Shown here piece after piece: positions 42,997 to 51,615 of a stretch of 64,000 nucleotides of DNA (its first letter is position 1; every line of letters begins with the position of its first letter). The notes under the pieces are model-generated. The model had not been told where the DNA came from. It ran no database searches and saw nothing but the letters and a program-made list of their open reading frames with translations. This stretch comes from Planctomycetota bacterium (GTDB lineage Bacteria; Planctomycetota; Phycisphaerae; UBA1845). The translations under genes were made by a program, and so were the position numbers. The DNA lies in assembly GCA_029558835.1 (NCBI GenBank), contig JAKQDH010000121.1, forward strand, positions 62,001-126,000, in the 5' to 3' direction.

Positions 42997-44184
42997 GTGC
43001 GACTGCGTATTGCACGAGCGCATCGCGGGCGGCTCGGACGGACGTCGGTGGGGGGCATGTTGCTGCTGGCGTTGTTCTCCGTGGCCGTGACAGGCTGCAC
43101 GCGGGCGGGGTCGGCGGAGCCCGCCAACCCCACGGCGAAGCAATCCGTGCCGGTAACGGTGGCGACGGCCGAACTCCGCGACGTGCCCGTCCAAGTGCGG
43201 AACATCGCCCGCGCCGAGCCGTACTTAACGGTTACGGTGAAACCGCAAGTCTCAGGACAAATTAGCAACATACACTTCAAAGAAGGCCAGCACGTAACTG
43301 AAGGGGAGATCCTGGTGAGTATCGACGCCCGGCCGTTTGAGGCCGCGCTGCAACAGGCGGAGGCGGTGCTGGCCAAGGAGGAGGCGTTGGCGGTGGACGC
43401 CGAGGCGCAGGCGAAGTGGCAGACCGAGTTGCACGGTCGGGGTGATGCGGCGCAACGCGAGTACGAGACGGCCGTGGCGCAGGCGGCGGCTTTGCGGGCG
43501 GCGGTGCAGGCTGACCGGGCGGCCGTCGCCAAGGCACGCCTGGACCTTGAGTACTGCTTCATCCGAGCGCCGATCTCCGGGCAGACCGGGGCGCGCCTGG
43601 CCGACGCGGGCAACGTCGTGAAGGCCAACGAGACGGCGCTCGTCGTTCTGAACCAGGTGAGCCCGCTGTACGTCACGTTCTCGGTGCCGGAGGGGCTGCT
43701 GGGCGGAATCCGGATGCATCAGGCGGCCGGCGCGCTGCCGGTTGCGGTCGAGTTCCCGAGCGCTGCGGAACCGGCGGAACCGGCGGAACTGACGTTCATC
43801 AACAACCAAGTGGACACGACGACCGGCATGATCGTGCTGAAGGCGACCTGCCCGAACCAGGAGCACCGGCTGTGGCCCGGGCAGTTCCTGCAAGCCGTGC
43901 TGACGCTGGCGACATTGCAGGACGCGGTGGTCGTGCCAGCCCGCGCGGTGCAGATCGGCCAGCGGGGGCAGTTTGTGTACGTTGTGAAGGATGACGCCAC
44001 CGTGGAGGCCCGGGCGGTGGAGACCGGGGTGGCGGCGGGCGAGCAGGTGGTCATCGAGACCGGCGTGGCCGCCGGTGAGCGCGTGGTTACCGACGGACAG
44101 TTGCGGCTCACGCCGGGCGCCAGCGTGCAAATCCGCGAGGCGCAGCCGCCGGCAGCATCCCGTCCGCAGGAAGCGAAGCCGTGA
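42997..44184 (+). CDS. RND efflux periplasmic adaptor lipoprotein (MdtA/AcrA type)
   Basis: The protein has 395 residues from GTG 42997, which follows GGAGAG; the longer frame upstream lacks family similarity. After a basic start, a hydrophobic stretch ends in the lipobox VTGC. The adaptor layout is clear: lipoyl-type hairpin (VKPQVSGQISNIHFKEGQHV and later YCFIRAPISGQTG), a long coiled-coil between (QQAEAVLAKEEALAVDAEAQAK), and a beta-barrel (LTFINNQVDTTTGMIVLKATCPN). It joins the inner-membrane pump encoded next (GTGA overlap) to an outer-membrane channel, whose gene is not seen here. Confidence 0.92.
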   Translation: MRLRIARAHRGRLGRTSVGGMLLLALFSVAVTGCTRAGSAEPANPTAKQSVPVTVATAELRDVPVQVRNIARAEPYLTVTVKPQVSGQISNIHFKEGQHVTEGEILVSIDARPFEAALQQAEAVLAKEEALAVDAEAQAKWQTELHGRGDAAQREYETAVAQAAALRAAVQADRAAVAKARLDLEYCFIRAPISGQTGARLADAGNVVKANETALVVLNQVSPLYVTFSVPEGLLGGIRMHQAAGALPVAVEFPSAAEPAEPAELTFINNQVDTTTGMIVLKATCPNQEHRLWPGQFLQAVLTLATLQDAVVVPARAVQIGQRGQFVYVVKDDATVEARAVETGVAAGEQVVIETGVAAGERVVTDGQLRLTPGASVQIREAQPPAASRPQEAKP

Positions 44185-47100
44185 ACATCTCGGAACTGTT
44201 CATTCGCCGCCCGGTGATGACGACGCTGGTGATGCTGGGCATGCTGGTGGCGGGCGTGATGGGCTACCGGCTGCTGCCGGTCAGCGACCTGCCGAACGTC
44301 GATTTCCCGACGATTTCGGTCTCGGCCAGTCTGCCCGGCGCGGGCCCGGAGACCATGGCGTCGTCGGTGGCGACGCCGCTGGAGCGCGAGTTCTCCACCA
44401 TCGCCGGCATCGACTCGATGACCTCAACCAGCACGCTGGGCTCGACGCAGGTCACGCTGCAGTTCAACCTGGAGCGTGACATCGACGCGGCGGCGCAGGA
44501 CGTGCAGGCGGCCATTGCGCGGGCGACGCGGCGCCTGCCGCCGGAGATGCCGAACCCGCCTTCGTATCGCAAGGTCAACCCCGCGGATCAGCCGATCCTG
44601 TTCCTGACCCTGACGGCGCCGACGTTGCCGCTGTACCGGCTCAACGAGTACGCCGACACGCTCATGGCGCAGCGCATCTCGATGGTGCCGGGCGTCGCCC
44701 AGGTAAACGTGTTTGGCTCGCAGAAGTACGCCGTGCGCATCCAGCTCGACCCCAACGAACTGGCGACACGTCAGATCGGGCTGGACGAGGTCCAGCAGGC
44801 CGTCCAGGAGGCAAACGTGAACCTCCCCGTCGGCACGCTGGATGGTGCGCATCGCGCGACGACCGTCGAGACCACCGGCCAACTGTTCGACGCTGCGGGT
44901 TATCGCCGCATCATCGTCGCCTATCGCAACGGCAGCCCCGTGCGTCTCGAGGCCCTCGGGCGGGTACTCGACAGCGTGGAGAACGACAAGGTGGCGGCCT
45001 GGTGCGTGGACGAGCGGGCCATGGTGCTCGCCATTCAGCGCCAGCCGGGCACCAACACGGTCGAGGTGGTGGACGCCGTCAAGGGGCTGCTGCCGTCGTT
45101 CCAGGAGCAGTTGCCGGCGTCCGTGACCATTGGCGAACTCTATGACCGATCGGCCTCGATCCGGGCGTCCGTGGCGGACGTCAAGTTCACGCTGTGGCTG
45201 ACGCTGGGGCTGGTGATCCTGGTGATTTTCCTGTTCCTGCGGACGCTGCGGGCGACGGTTATTCCCAGCCTAGCGATTCCGTTGTCGCTGGTGGGCACGT
45301 TCGGCCTGATGTACCTGCTGGGCTTCAGCCTCGACAACCTGTCGCTGATGGCGCTGACGCTGTCGGTCGGGTTCGTGGTGGACGACGCGATCGTCATGCT
45401 CGAGAACAGCGTGCGGCACATGGAGATGGGGGCTCCGGCGCTGGAGGCCGCCCTGCAGGGCTCCCGCGAGATCGGCTTTACGATCCTCTCCATGACGCTG
45501 TCGCTGGTGGCGGTGTTTATCCCGGTACTGCTCATGGGCGGTATTGTCGGCCGGCTGCTCAACGAGTTCTCCATCACGATCAGCATCGCAATCCTGCTGT
45601 CCGGCGTGGTCTCCCTGACGCTCACGCCCATGCTGTGCAGCCGGTTCCTGCGTCCGCCCGGCGCGGTCCATCACGGGCGCATTTTTCAGGCGTCGGAGAA
45701 GGTGTTTGCAGGGGTGCTGAAGTTCTACGCCTGGGGATTGCGCGGCGCGTTGCGGTTTCGCGGAACCGTGATGCTCATCTCGGCTCTGGTACTGGTCGCC
45801 ACGGGCTGGTTGTTCGTGCACATCCCGAAGGGCTTTCTGCCAAGCGAGGACACCGGTCGCCTCTTCGCCATGACGGAGGCAGCGGAGGGAGTGTCGTTCA
45901 CGGAGCTGGTTCGCAACCAGTTGGCCGTGGCCCGGATCGTCAAGGCTGACCCCAATGTCGACTCGTTCATGTGCAGCGTGGGACCGGGCGGGGGCAGCGC
46001 GGGTACCAACGTCGGGCGGCTGTTCATTCGGCTCAAGCCGCGGGACCAGCGCTCGGTGTCCGCAGACGAGCTGATCCAGCAACTGCGGCCGAAGGTGTCC
46101 CAGGTGCCGGGCATGCGCGTTTACCTGCAGAACCTTCCACCGATTCAGGTCGGGGGGCAGCTTACCAAAAGCCAGTACCAATACACGCTCCAGAGTCCGG
46201 ACACCGACGAATTGTATCGTTACGGCCCACTGCTGGCCGACCACATTCGCACGCTGCCGGGCTTCCAGGACGTGACCACCGACCTGCAACTTAAAAATCC
46301 ACAGGTTACGGTGGAAATCGACCGGGACCGGGCGGCCACGCTGGGCATCAGCGCTGCTCAGATTGAGCGCGCTTTGTCCAACGCCTATGCGGCCCAGCAG
46401 ATCTCCACCATCTACGCACCGAACAATCAGTATCAGGTCATTCTTGAGCTCGAGGACGCCTATCAGGCCGACCCGGCCACGCTGGCGCTGCTCTACGTCC
46501 GCGCCAGCAGCGGGCAACTCGTGCCGTTGAGCGTGGTGGCCCGGATGGTGCCCGGGGTGGGCCCCCTCTCGGTCAACCACGCCGGGCAGTTGCCGGCGGT
46601 GACCGTCTCGTTCAACCTGAAGCCCGGCTTCGCGCTGGGCGATGCCACCACCCAGGTGCGCGCCGCCGCGGCCGAGCTGCTGCCCCCCACCATCAGTACC
46701 ACGTTCCAGGGCACCGCCCAGGTATTTCAGTCATCGCTCGCCAACCTCGGCGTGCTGCTCATCGTGGCGGTGCTCGTAATCTACATGGTGCTCGGCATCC
46801 TGTACGAGAGCTTCTTTCACCCGATTACAATCCTGTCCGCGTTGCCGTTTGCGGGTTTCGGCGCCCTGCTGACGCTGAAGGTGTTCAATGTGGAACTGAG
46901 CCTGTACGCGTTCGTCGGCGTGATCATGCTGATCGGGCTGGTGAAGAAGAACGGTATTATGATGATCGACTTTGCGCTGGAGGCGCAGCGGCGCGAGGGA
47001 CGGGCCGCCCAGGAGGCGATCTACGAAGCGTGCCTGATCCGCTTCCGGCCGATCATGATGACGACGATGGCGGCGCTGATGGGTACGTTGCCGATCGCGC

Positions 47101-47303
47101 TCGGTTTCGGCGCGGGGGCGGAGTCCCGCCGGCCGCTGGGGCTGGCGGTGGTCGGCGGGCTGCTGTTCTCACAGTTGCTGACGTTGTACGTGACGCCGGT
47201 GTTTTTCCTGTACCTGGAGAAGCTGCGGGTGTGGCTGACCCGCCGGCCGGCGGCTGAAGCGGTCGCGCAGCCAAGCCCCGCCACCGGCGGTGCAAGCAGG
47301 TAG
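44181..47303 (+). CDS. RND multidrug efflux pump, inner-membrane transporter (MdtB/AcrB type)
   Basis: The protein has 1040 residues from GTG 44181, overlapping the adaptor stop. It starts SELFIRRPVMTTLVMLGMLVAG, the usual first helix. The proton relay Asp pair is in GFVVDDAIVMLEN (fourth helix) and the Lys is in GLVKKNGIMMIDFALEAQ (tenth helix). Two large periplasmic porter regions contain PRTLPPEMPNPPSY-like and FQGTAQVFQSSL-like segments. Twelve membrane helices are expected. It exports drugs, detergents or metabolites using the proton gradient. Confidence 0.95.
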   Translation: MNISELFIRRPVMTTLVMLGMLVAGVMGYRLLPVSDLPNVDFPTISVSASLPGAGPETMASSVATPLEREFSTIAGIDSMTSTSTLGSTQVTLQFNLERDIDAAAQDVQAAIARATRRLPPEMPNPPSYRKVNPADQPILFLTLTAPTLPLYRLNEYADTLMAQRISMVPGVAQVNVFGSQKYAVRIQLDPNELATRQIGLDEVQQAVQEANVNLPVGTLDGAHRATTVETTGQLFDAAGYRRIIVAYRNGSPVRLEALGRVLDSVENDKVAAWCVDERAMVLAIQRQPGTNTVEVVDAVKGLLPSFQEQLPASVTIGELYDRSASIRASVADVKFTLWLTLGLVILVIFLFLRTLRATVIPSLAIPLSLVGTFGLMYLLGFSLDNLSLMALTLSVGFVVDDAIVMLENSVRHMEMGAPALEAALQGSREIGFTILSMTLSLVAVFIPVLLMGGIVGRLLNEFSITISIAILLSGVVSLTLTPMLCSRFLRPPGAVHHGRIFQASEKVFAGVLKFYAWGLRGALRFRGTVMLISALVLVATGWLFVHIPKGFLPSEDTGRLFAMTEAAEGVSFTELVRNQLAVARIVKADPNVDSFMCSVGPGGGSAGTNVGRLFIRLKPRDQRSVSADELIQQLRPKVSQVPGMRVYLQNLPPIQVGGQLTKSQYQYTLQSPDTDELYRYGPLLADHIRTLPGFQDVTTDLQLKNPQVTVEIDRDRAATLGISAAQIERALSNAYAAQQISTIYAPNNQYQVILELEDAYQADPATLALLYVRASSGQLVPLSVVARMVPGVGPLSVNHAGQLPAVTVSFNLKPGFALGDATTQVRAAAAELLPPTISTTFQGTAQVFQSSLANLGVLLIVAVLVIYMVLGILYESFFHPITILSALPFAGFGALLTLKVFNVELSLYAFVGVIMLIGLVKKNGIMMIDFALEAQRREGRAAQEAIYEACLIRFRPIMMTTMAALMGTLPIALGFGAGAESRRPLGLAVVGGLLFSQLLTLYVTPVFFLYLEKLRVWLTRRPAAEAVAQPSPATGGASR

Positions 47304-47349
47304 TCGGCATGATCGAACGTTGCCGGAGTGGCCCCGATCGGTACGACCA

Positions 47350-49710
47350 ATGAGGATTATTCCCATGTGTTTGCGAACCTTGCTGTTGCATGGCTTACTA
47401 TTCCTGATGTTTGCCGGTCCGGCCCGCGCCGCCGAGCCGTCTGCCCCCGGTCTGCGGACGCGCTGGGCGGAGGCCGTCACACCGGCCAACGCGCATCCGG
47501 AGTATCCGCGCCCGCAGATGGTGCGACCCGAGTGGCAGAATCTCAATGGTCTCTGGGAATTCGCCGTCACAGCCAAAGCAGAGAGCCGGCCCTCCGAGTG
47601 GCCGCAGCGGATTCTGGTACCGTTTCCCGTCGAGTCCGCCCTCTCCGGTGTGCAGACGACGGTCTCACCCGAGCAGCGCGTCTGGTATCGCCGCACGTTC
47701 TCCGTGCCGGAGGCGTGGCGGGGACGCCAGGTGCTGCTGCACTTCGAGGCGGTGGACTGGGAAACCACTGTATGGATCGATGGCAAGGAAGTCGGCACCC
47801 ACCGCGGCGGCTATGACCCCTTCACGTTCGACATCACCAGCGCTCTACAGAGTACGAACGAGCACGAGCTGGTCGTGAGCGTCTGGGACCCCACTGACGC
47901 CGGGCCGCAGCCGCGCGGTAAGCAGGTGCTCAAGCCCAAGGGCATCTTCTACACTCCCACCACCGGTATCTGGCAGACGGTCTGGCTGGAACCGGTGCCG
48001 CAGGCGCCGGCCACGGATGCTCCGGCTCCCCAGCAGGCGGGCCCCGGCGCCGCCGGATCCGCTCCCTACATCGAGGCTCTGCAAATCGTCCCCGATGTGG
48101 ACCATTCCACGGTGCGGGTGCGCGTGATCCTCGGGCCTGAGTCTGAAGCAAATGGAAGCCCGGCAGGAAAACCGAGAGTCATGGTCCAAGTACGCGAGCA
48201 TCTGCCGACAGAGGTCGCTACCCTGGGTCGGCCTGGGCAGGACATTGACGTACGCCTGTCGGCGCCGAAATTGTGGTCGCCCGACGAGCCGTTTCTCTAT
48301 GATCTGCGCGTAACACTCTGTGAGCCGGCCGACCCGGATGCTCCGGTGGTCCTGGATTGCGTGGAAAGCTATTTCGGCCTGCGCAAGATGACGCCGGGCA
48401 AGGACGAGCGTGGCCGCCCTTGCCTGCTGCTGAACAACAAACCGCTGTTCACGCTGGGCCCGCTGGATCAGGGCTTCTGGCCGGACGGCATCTATACGGC
48501 ACCCACCGATGAGGCCCAGCGTTACGATCTCGAAATGACGAAGCAACTGGGCTTCAACATGCTGCGCAAGCACGTCAAGGTGGAATCGCGGCGCTGGTAC
48601 TACTGGTGTGATAAGCTCGGCATCCTGGTCTGGCAGGACATGCCCAGCGGTTTCGTGCAGGCGGAGGCGGGCGCGGCCGGGGCGCCCGCGGGGCAGGAAG
48701 CCGGTGCCCAGTTCGAACTCGAGCTGCGCCGGCTCATTGAGGAACACAGCAACCACCCATCCATCGTCATGTGGGTCGTGTTCAACGAGGGCTGGGGACA
48801 GTACGACACGGAGCGCCTGGTCAGTTGGGTGAAGCAGCTTGATCCGACGCGGCTCGTGAACGGTGCCAGCGGCTGGCACGACCGCGGCGTCGGCGACGTG
48901 TGTGACATTCATGCGTATCCCGGTCCGGCCGCCCCGAACCCGGAACCCGCGCGGGCGGCGGTACTGGGTGAGTTCGGCGGTCTGGGACTCCCGCTTACCG
49001 GGCACACCTGGCAGGCCGAGGGCTGGGGGTATCAGACTTTCAAGACGCCGGCCGAGCTGACGGATGCCTATGTGGGCTTGCTGGAGCAAGTGTGGCTGCT
49101 GAGGGCCGAGCCGGGCCTCTGTGCGGCCGTGTATACCCAAACCACGGACGTGGAGACCGAGCTGAACGGCCTGCTCACTTATGATCGTGCGCTCGTCAAG
49201 CCGGACGCCCAGCGGGCGACGGCCGCCAACCGTCGCGCCCTGGGTCCGCCGCCGGAGATCCGCGTCGTTGTGCCGGATTCCCGCAAGGACGGACAGGTTT
49301 GGAGCTACACCACCACAGCCCCGCCGGCCAACTGGACGGAAGCCGCCTTCGATGATTCCTCCTGGCAGAAGGCACCGGGCGGTTTTGGCCATGAGGGCAC
49401 GCCCGGCGCCGTCGTCCGCACGGAGTGGCAGAGCGCGGACATCTGGCTGCGGCGCAGCTTCACAGTGGAGAAAGTGCCCGCCCGCACGTACTTGAGTGTG
49501 TATCACGATGAAGATTGCGAGATCTACATCAATGGCCGGCCGGCGGCGACGCTGAAAGGGTACACGACGAGTTACGTCTTCGCCCGGTGCGCGGCCGACG
49601 TGCGTCTGCAACCGGGCCGCAACACGCTGGCCGTCCATTGCCGCCAGACCGGAGGGGGACAGGGCATCGACGTGGGGATCGTCGAAATCGTGGAACCGAC
49701 GGCACCGTAG
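47350..49710 (+). CDS. Secreted glycoside hydrolase family 2 protein (beta-galactosidase-like)
   Basis: The protein has 786 residues from ATG 47350; the longer frame runs back into the pump gene. Signal peptide to about residue 27 (FAGPARAAE). GH2 sugar-binding domain: YPRPQMVRPEWQNLNGLWEF, WYRRTFSVP, HFEAVDWETTVWIDG, GGYDPFTFDIT. Catalytic barrel: LGFNMLRKHVKVESRRWYYWCD, acid/base Glu480 in FNEGWGQ and probable nucleophile Glu541 in LGEFGGLG. A C-terminal jelly roll (VYHDEDCEIYING, LQPGRNTLAVHC) follows. It removes beta-linked sugars from polysaccharides in the periplasm. The substrate is unknown. Confidence 0.9.
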   Translation: MRIIPMCLRTLLLHGLLFLMFAGPARAAEPSAPGLRTRWAEAVTPANAHPEYPRPQMVRPEWQNLNGLWEFAVTAKAESRPSEWPQRILVPFPVESALSGVQTTVSPEQRVWYRRTFSVPEAWRGRQVLLHFEAVDWETTVWIDGKEVGTHRGGYDPFTFDITSALQSTNEHELVVSVWDPTDAGPQPRGKQVLKPKGIFYTPTTGIWQTVWLEPVPQAPATDAPAPQQAGPGAAGSAPYIEALQIVPDVDHSTVRVRVILGPESEANGSPAGKPRVMVQVREHLPTEVATLGRPGQDIDVRLSAPKLWSPDEPFLYDLRVTLCEPADPDAPVVLDCVESYFGLRKMTPGKDERGRPCLLLNNKPLFTLGPLDQGFWPDGIYTAPTDEAQRYDLEMTKQLGFNMLRKHVKVESRRWYYWCDKLGILVWQDMPSGFVQAEAGAAGAPAGQEAGAQFELELRRLIEEHSNHPSIVMWVVFNEGWGQYDTERLVSWVKQLDPTRLVNGASGWHDRGVGDVCDIHAYPGPAAPNPEPARAAVLGEFGGLGLPLTGHTWQAEGWGYQTFKTPAELTDAYVGLLEQVWLLRAEPGLCAAVYTQTTDVETELNGLLTYDRALVKPDAQRATAANRRALGPPPEIRVVVPDSRKDGQVWSYTTTAPPANWTEAAFDDSSWQKAPGGFGHEGTPGAVVRTEWQSADIWLRRSFTVEKVPARTYLSVYHDEDCEIYINGRPAATLKGYTTSYVFARCAADVRLQPGRNTLAVHCRQTGGGQGIDVGIVEIVEPTAP

Positions 49711-49881
49711 GTGCGTCCAAGAGTACGCGTCCAGTCGTCGGCCGAGCGGCAGCGGCCCAGCCGCCGGGGTCGGTCGGAGTGCCGGAAACCACTTGTACCC
49801 CGATAGTGACCGAGCCGAAACAAGACCGCACATGGAAGCCCGGTGAAGAATACAGAGTGACCGGCAGACGGGAGAACAATG

Positions 49882-51189
49882 ATGAACGGCAGCACCCGCC
49901 GCCACCCGTGCTCGATGATCCCGCTCGGCCTGCTGCTGGCATCCGTGGCCTCGGCAGAGCCGCCCAGTGGCCCGCCCGCGGACGGGTTAGCGTGCCGGCT
50001 CGCCTGCGACCGGACCGAGTACGCTCCCGGCGAGACCGTTGAGCTTACGGCAGCCGTGCAGAACGTCGGTAAGGACACGCGGCTGCTCCCGGCGCACGCC
50101 GTTTGCGCGCACGAGCGCTTCGGTCGCCTCGCGCGTCTGTGCCTCGTCACACCCCGCGGCCAGAAGTGGCTGAAACAGATTCCCCTGCCCGGGCCTGCCC
50201 ACGACGCGGTTGGGTATCAGGAGCTGCAGCCGACCTGGTCGACGTCAATCGGCATCGAGTCGTTTCGCCTCCTGGCGGATCCTCCCGGCTGGGAACTCGA
50301 GCCCAACCCGGTCGGGTCGGCGAGAGCCGGGCTGTCGCTGCGCCTGCAAGGGCAGTACCGCCTCTGGGTCGAGTTTGAGAGTGCACCGCTGCGCGAAGCG
50401 CCGCCGCAGGCCTGGGCGGGCAAGGTGTGGAGCAACGAGGTCTCCTTCACCGTGCGCGACGTCTCCGGCCGCCTGCGCTTAGACGACGCGACGTCGGAGC
50501 AGATAGCCCTGCTCGACCGCTTCGTGGAGTCCGGCGGCCGCGACGCTGCCGACCTGCAAACCGCGCTGCTGCGAGCCGAGAACGAAGGGCTGGCACTGGA
50601 GGTTGTCGAGAAGCTGCGGGCGGCGCTGGAGTCCGCTTCGGAGCCGGTGCCTGCGTGGTGGGGTTCCCTGCACGCGCTGGTCCAGGAGCGCGCCTGCGAT
50701 TCGGTGACGCGGCGTCTGGGCATCGAAGGTGTCTTTCTGACCAGGCTGGTGGAGTTGCAGCTCGCCCTCCTCGAACGCGAGGAGCAGTCCGCTCCCGCCG
50801 CGCGCTGGCCGGCGCCGGACCCGCAGGCGTTGCTGGTCTACCTGAACAGCGAGCGCCGCGAAGGCACCCTCGTTTTCCGGGCAATCGCGTACGCCGAGCG
50901 CCACGCGAAACTCCCACCAGCAAGCGACGCCGGTGAATCACCAGTACCTGCGCCTCGTCCGCTGGAGCGCCGCGCGGGCCTCACGCTGGCATGGGATATC
51001 CTGTTGCGCTCCGGCCGTTTGCATGATGGAATCACGCTGGCCCAGGCTGAGCAGATTCTCGGACCACCCACCGAGCGTCGTGACGACAGCGTGGATTGGT
51101 ACGCCAACTCGCCCAGACACGTGAATCCCAAGCTGTGGGCCCGGTTGCGCGAGGATCAGTTGTACGACTGGACCAACAGTCTCCGCTGA
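49882..51189 (+). CDS. Secreted protein of unknown function
   Basis: The protein has 435 residues from ATG 49882, seven bases after GGAGAACA; the adjacent ATG 49879 is the other choice. A short signal peptide ends near ASAEP. The first 180 residues look like an immunoglobulin-like beta domain (LACDRTEYAPGETVELTAAVQNVG, YRLWVEFESAPL, WSNEVSFTVRD). The rest is mainly helical (LLDRFVESGGRDAADLQTALLR, EVVEKLRAALES) and ends with a segment ITLAQAEQILGPPTERRDDSVDWYANS that resembles the small outer-membrane assembly (SmpA/BamE-like) pattern. I do not recognise the whole. It follows the GH2 gene by about 170 bases and may share its transcript. Confidence 0.65.
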   Translation: MNGSTRRHPCSMIPLGLLLASVASAEPPSGPPADGLACRLACDRTEYAPGETVELTAAVQNVGKDTRLLPAHAVCAHERFGRLARLCLVTPRGQKWLKQIPLPGPAHDAVGYQELQPTWSTSIGIESFRLLADPPGWELEPNPVGSARAGLSLRLQGQYRLWVEFESAPLREAPPQAWAGKVWSNEVSFTVRDVSGRLRLDDATSEQIALLDRFVESGGRDAADLQTALLRAENEGLALEVVEKLRAALESASEPVPAWWGSLHALVQERACDSVTRRLGIEGVFLTRLVELQLALLEREEQSAPAARWPAPDPQALLVYLNSERREGTLVFRAIAYAERHAKLPPASDAGESPVPAPRPLERRAGLTLAWDILLRSGRLHDGITLAQAEQILGPPTERRDDSVDWYANSPRHVNPKLWARLREDQLYDWTNSLR

Positions 51190-51615
51190 AGCGCGGGCGG
51201 CGTGATCGAGAGGCATGCGAGCGCACCTGCCATCCGAGTTCGGCCGCTGGGCCGGCCGATTCGCCATCGCTGGTTGACGAAAGGTGGCTCGCCGCGGACC
51301 CACGCCCGCCCGCGCGGTGTTGCCGGGCACCCAGGCCGCGTTGGGCATACGCGACGCGAACGCAGGCGCTGGCGCAGGTCGGTTGCAGGCGCACCGGGTT
51401 ATCGGTCGTCACAAGTCCACGCGCTGAACAAGTCTTGCCCACGGGCCGATAGTTCCAGCAGCAAGGATGCCGGCCGCGACACCGGCCTTCTTGACATCGG
51501 GCAGCCCGTTCGAGCGCACTTGCCGTGCGTGAGCGCGCCGGCGCGGGGTCCACATGGCTCCCCATCACGCCCGTGGAAGTGCACGTCCGGGTACTGCGCG
51601 GTCCTGAGGACCGAT
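51190..51615. other. Intergenic region before the histidine kinase
   Basis: No gene is seen. The kinase frame is open upstream to 51202 but that part has no family features, while ATG 51616 has GAGGA at the right distance. The promoter of the two-component pair presumably lies here. Confidence 0.4.

Noticed and set aside
47845-49905. Minus-strand frame of 686 codons opposite the GH2 gene
   Set aside because: Shadow of the GH2 gene: no recognisable domain, and the sense gene has intact catalytic residues.
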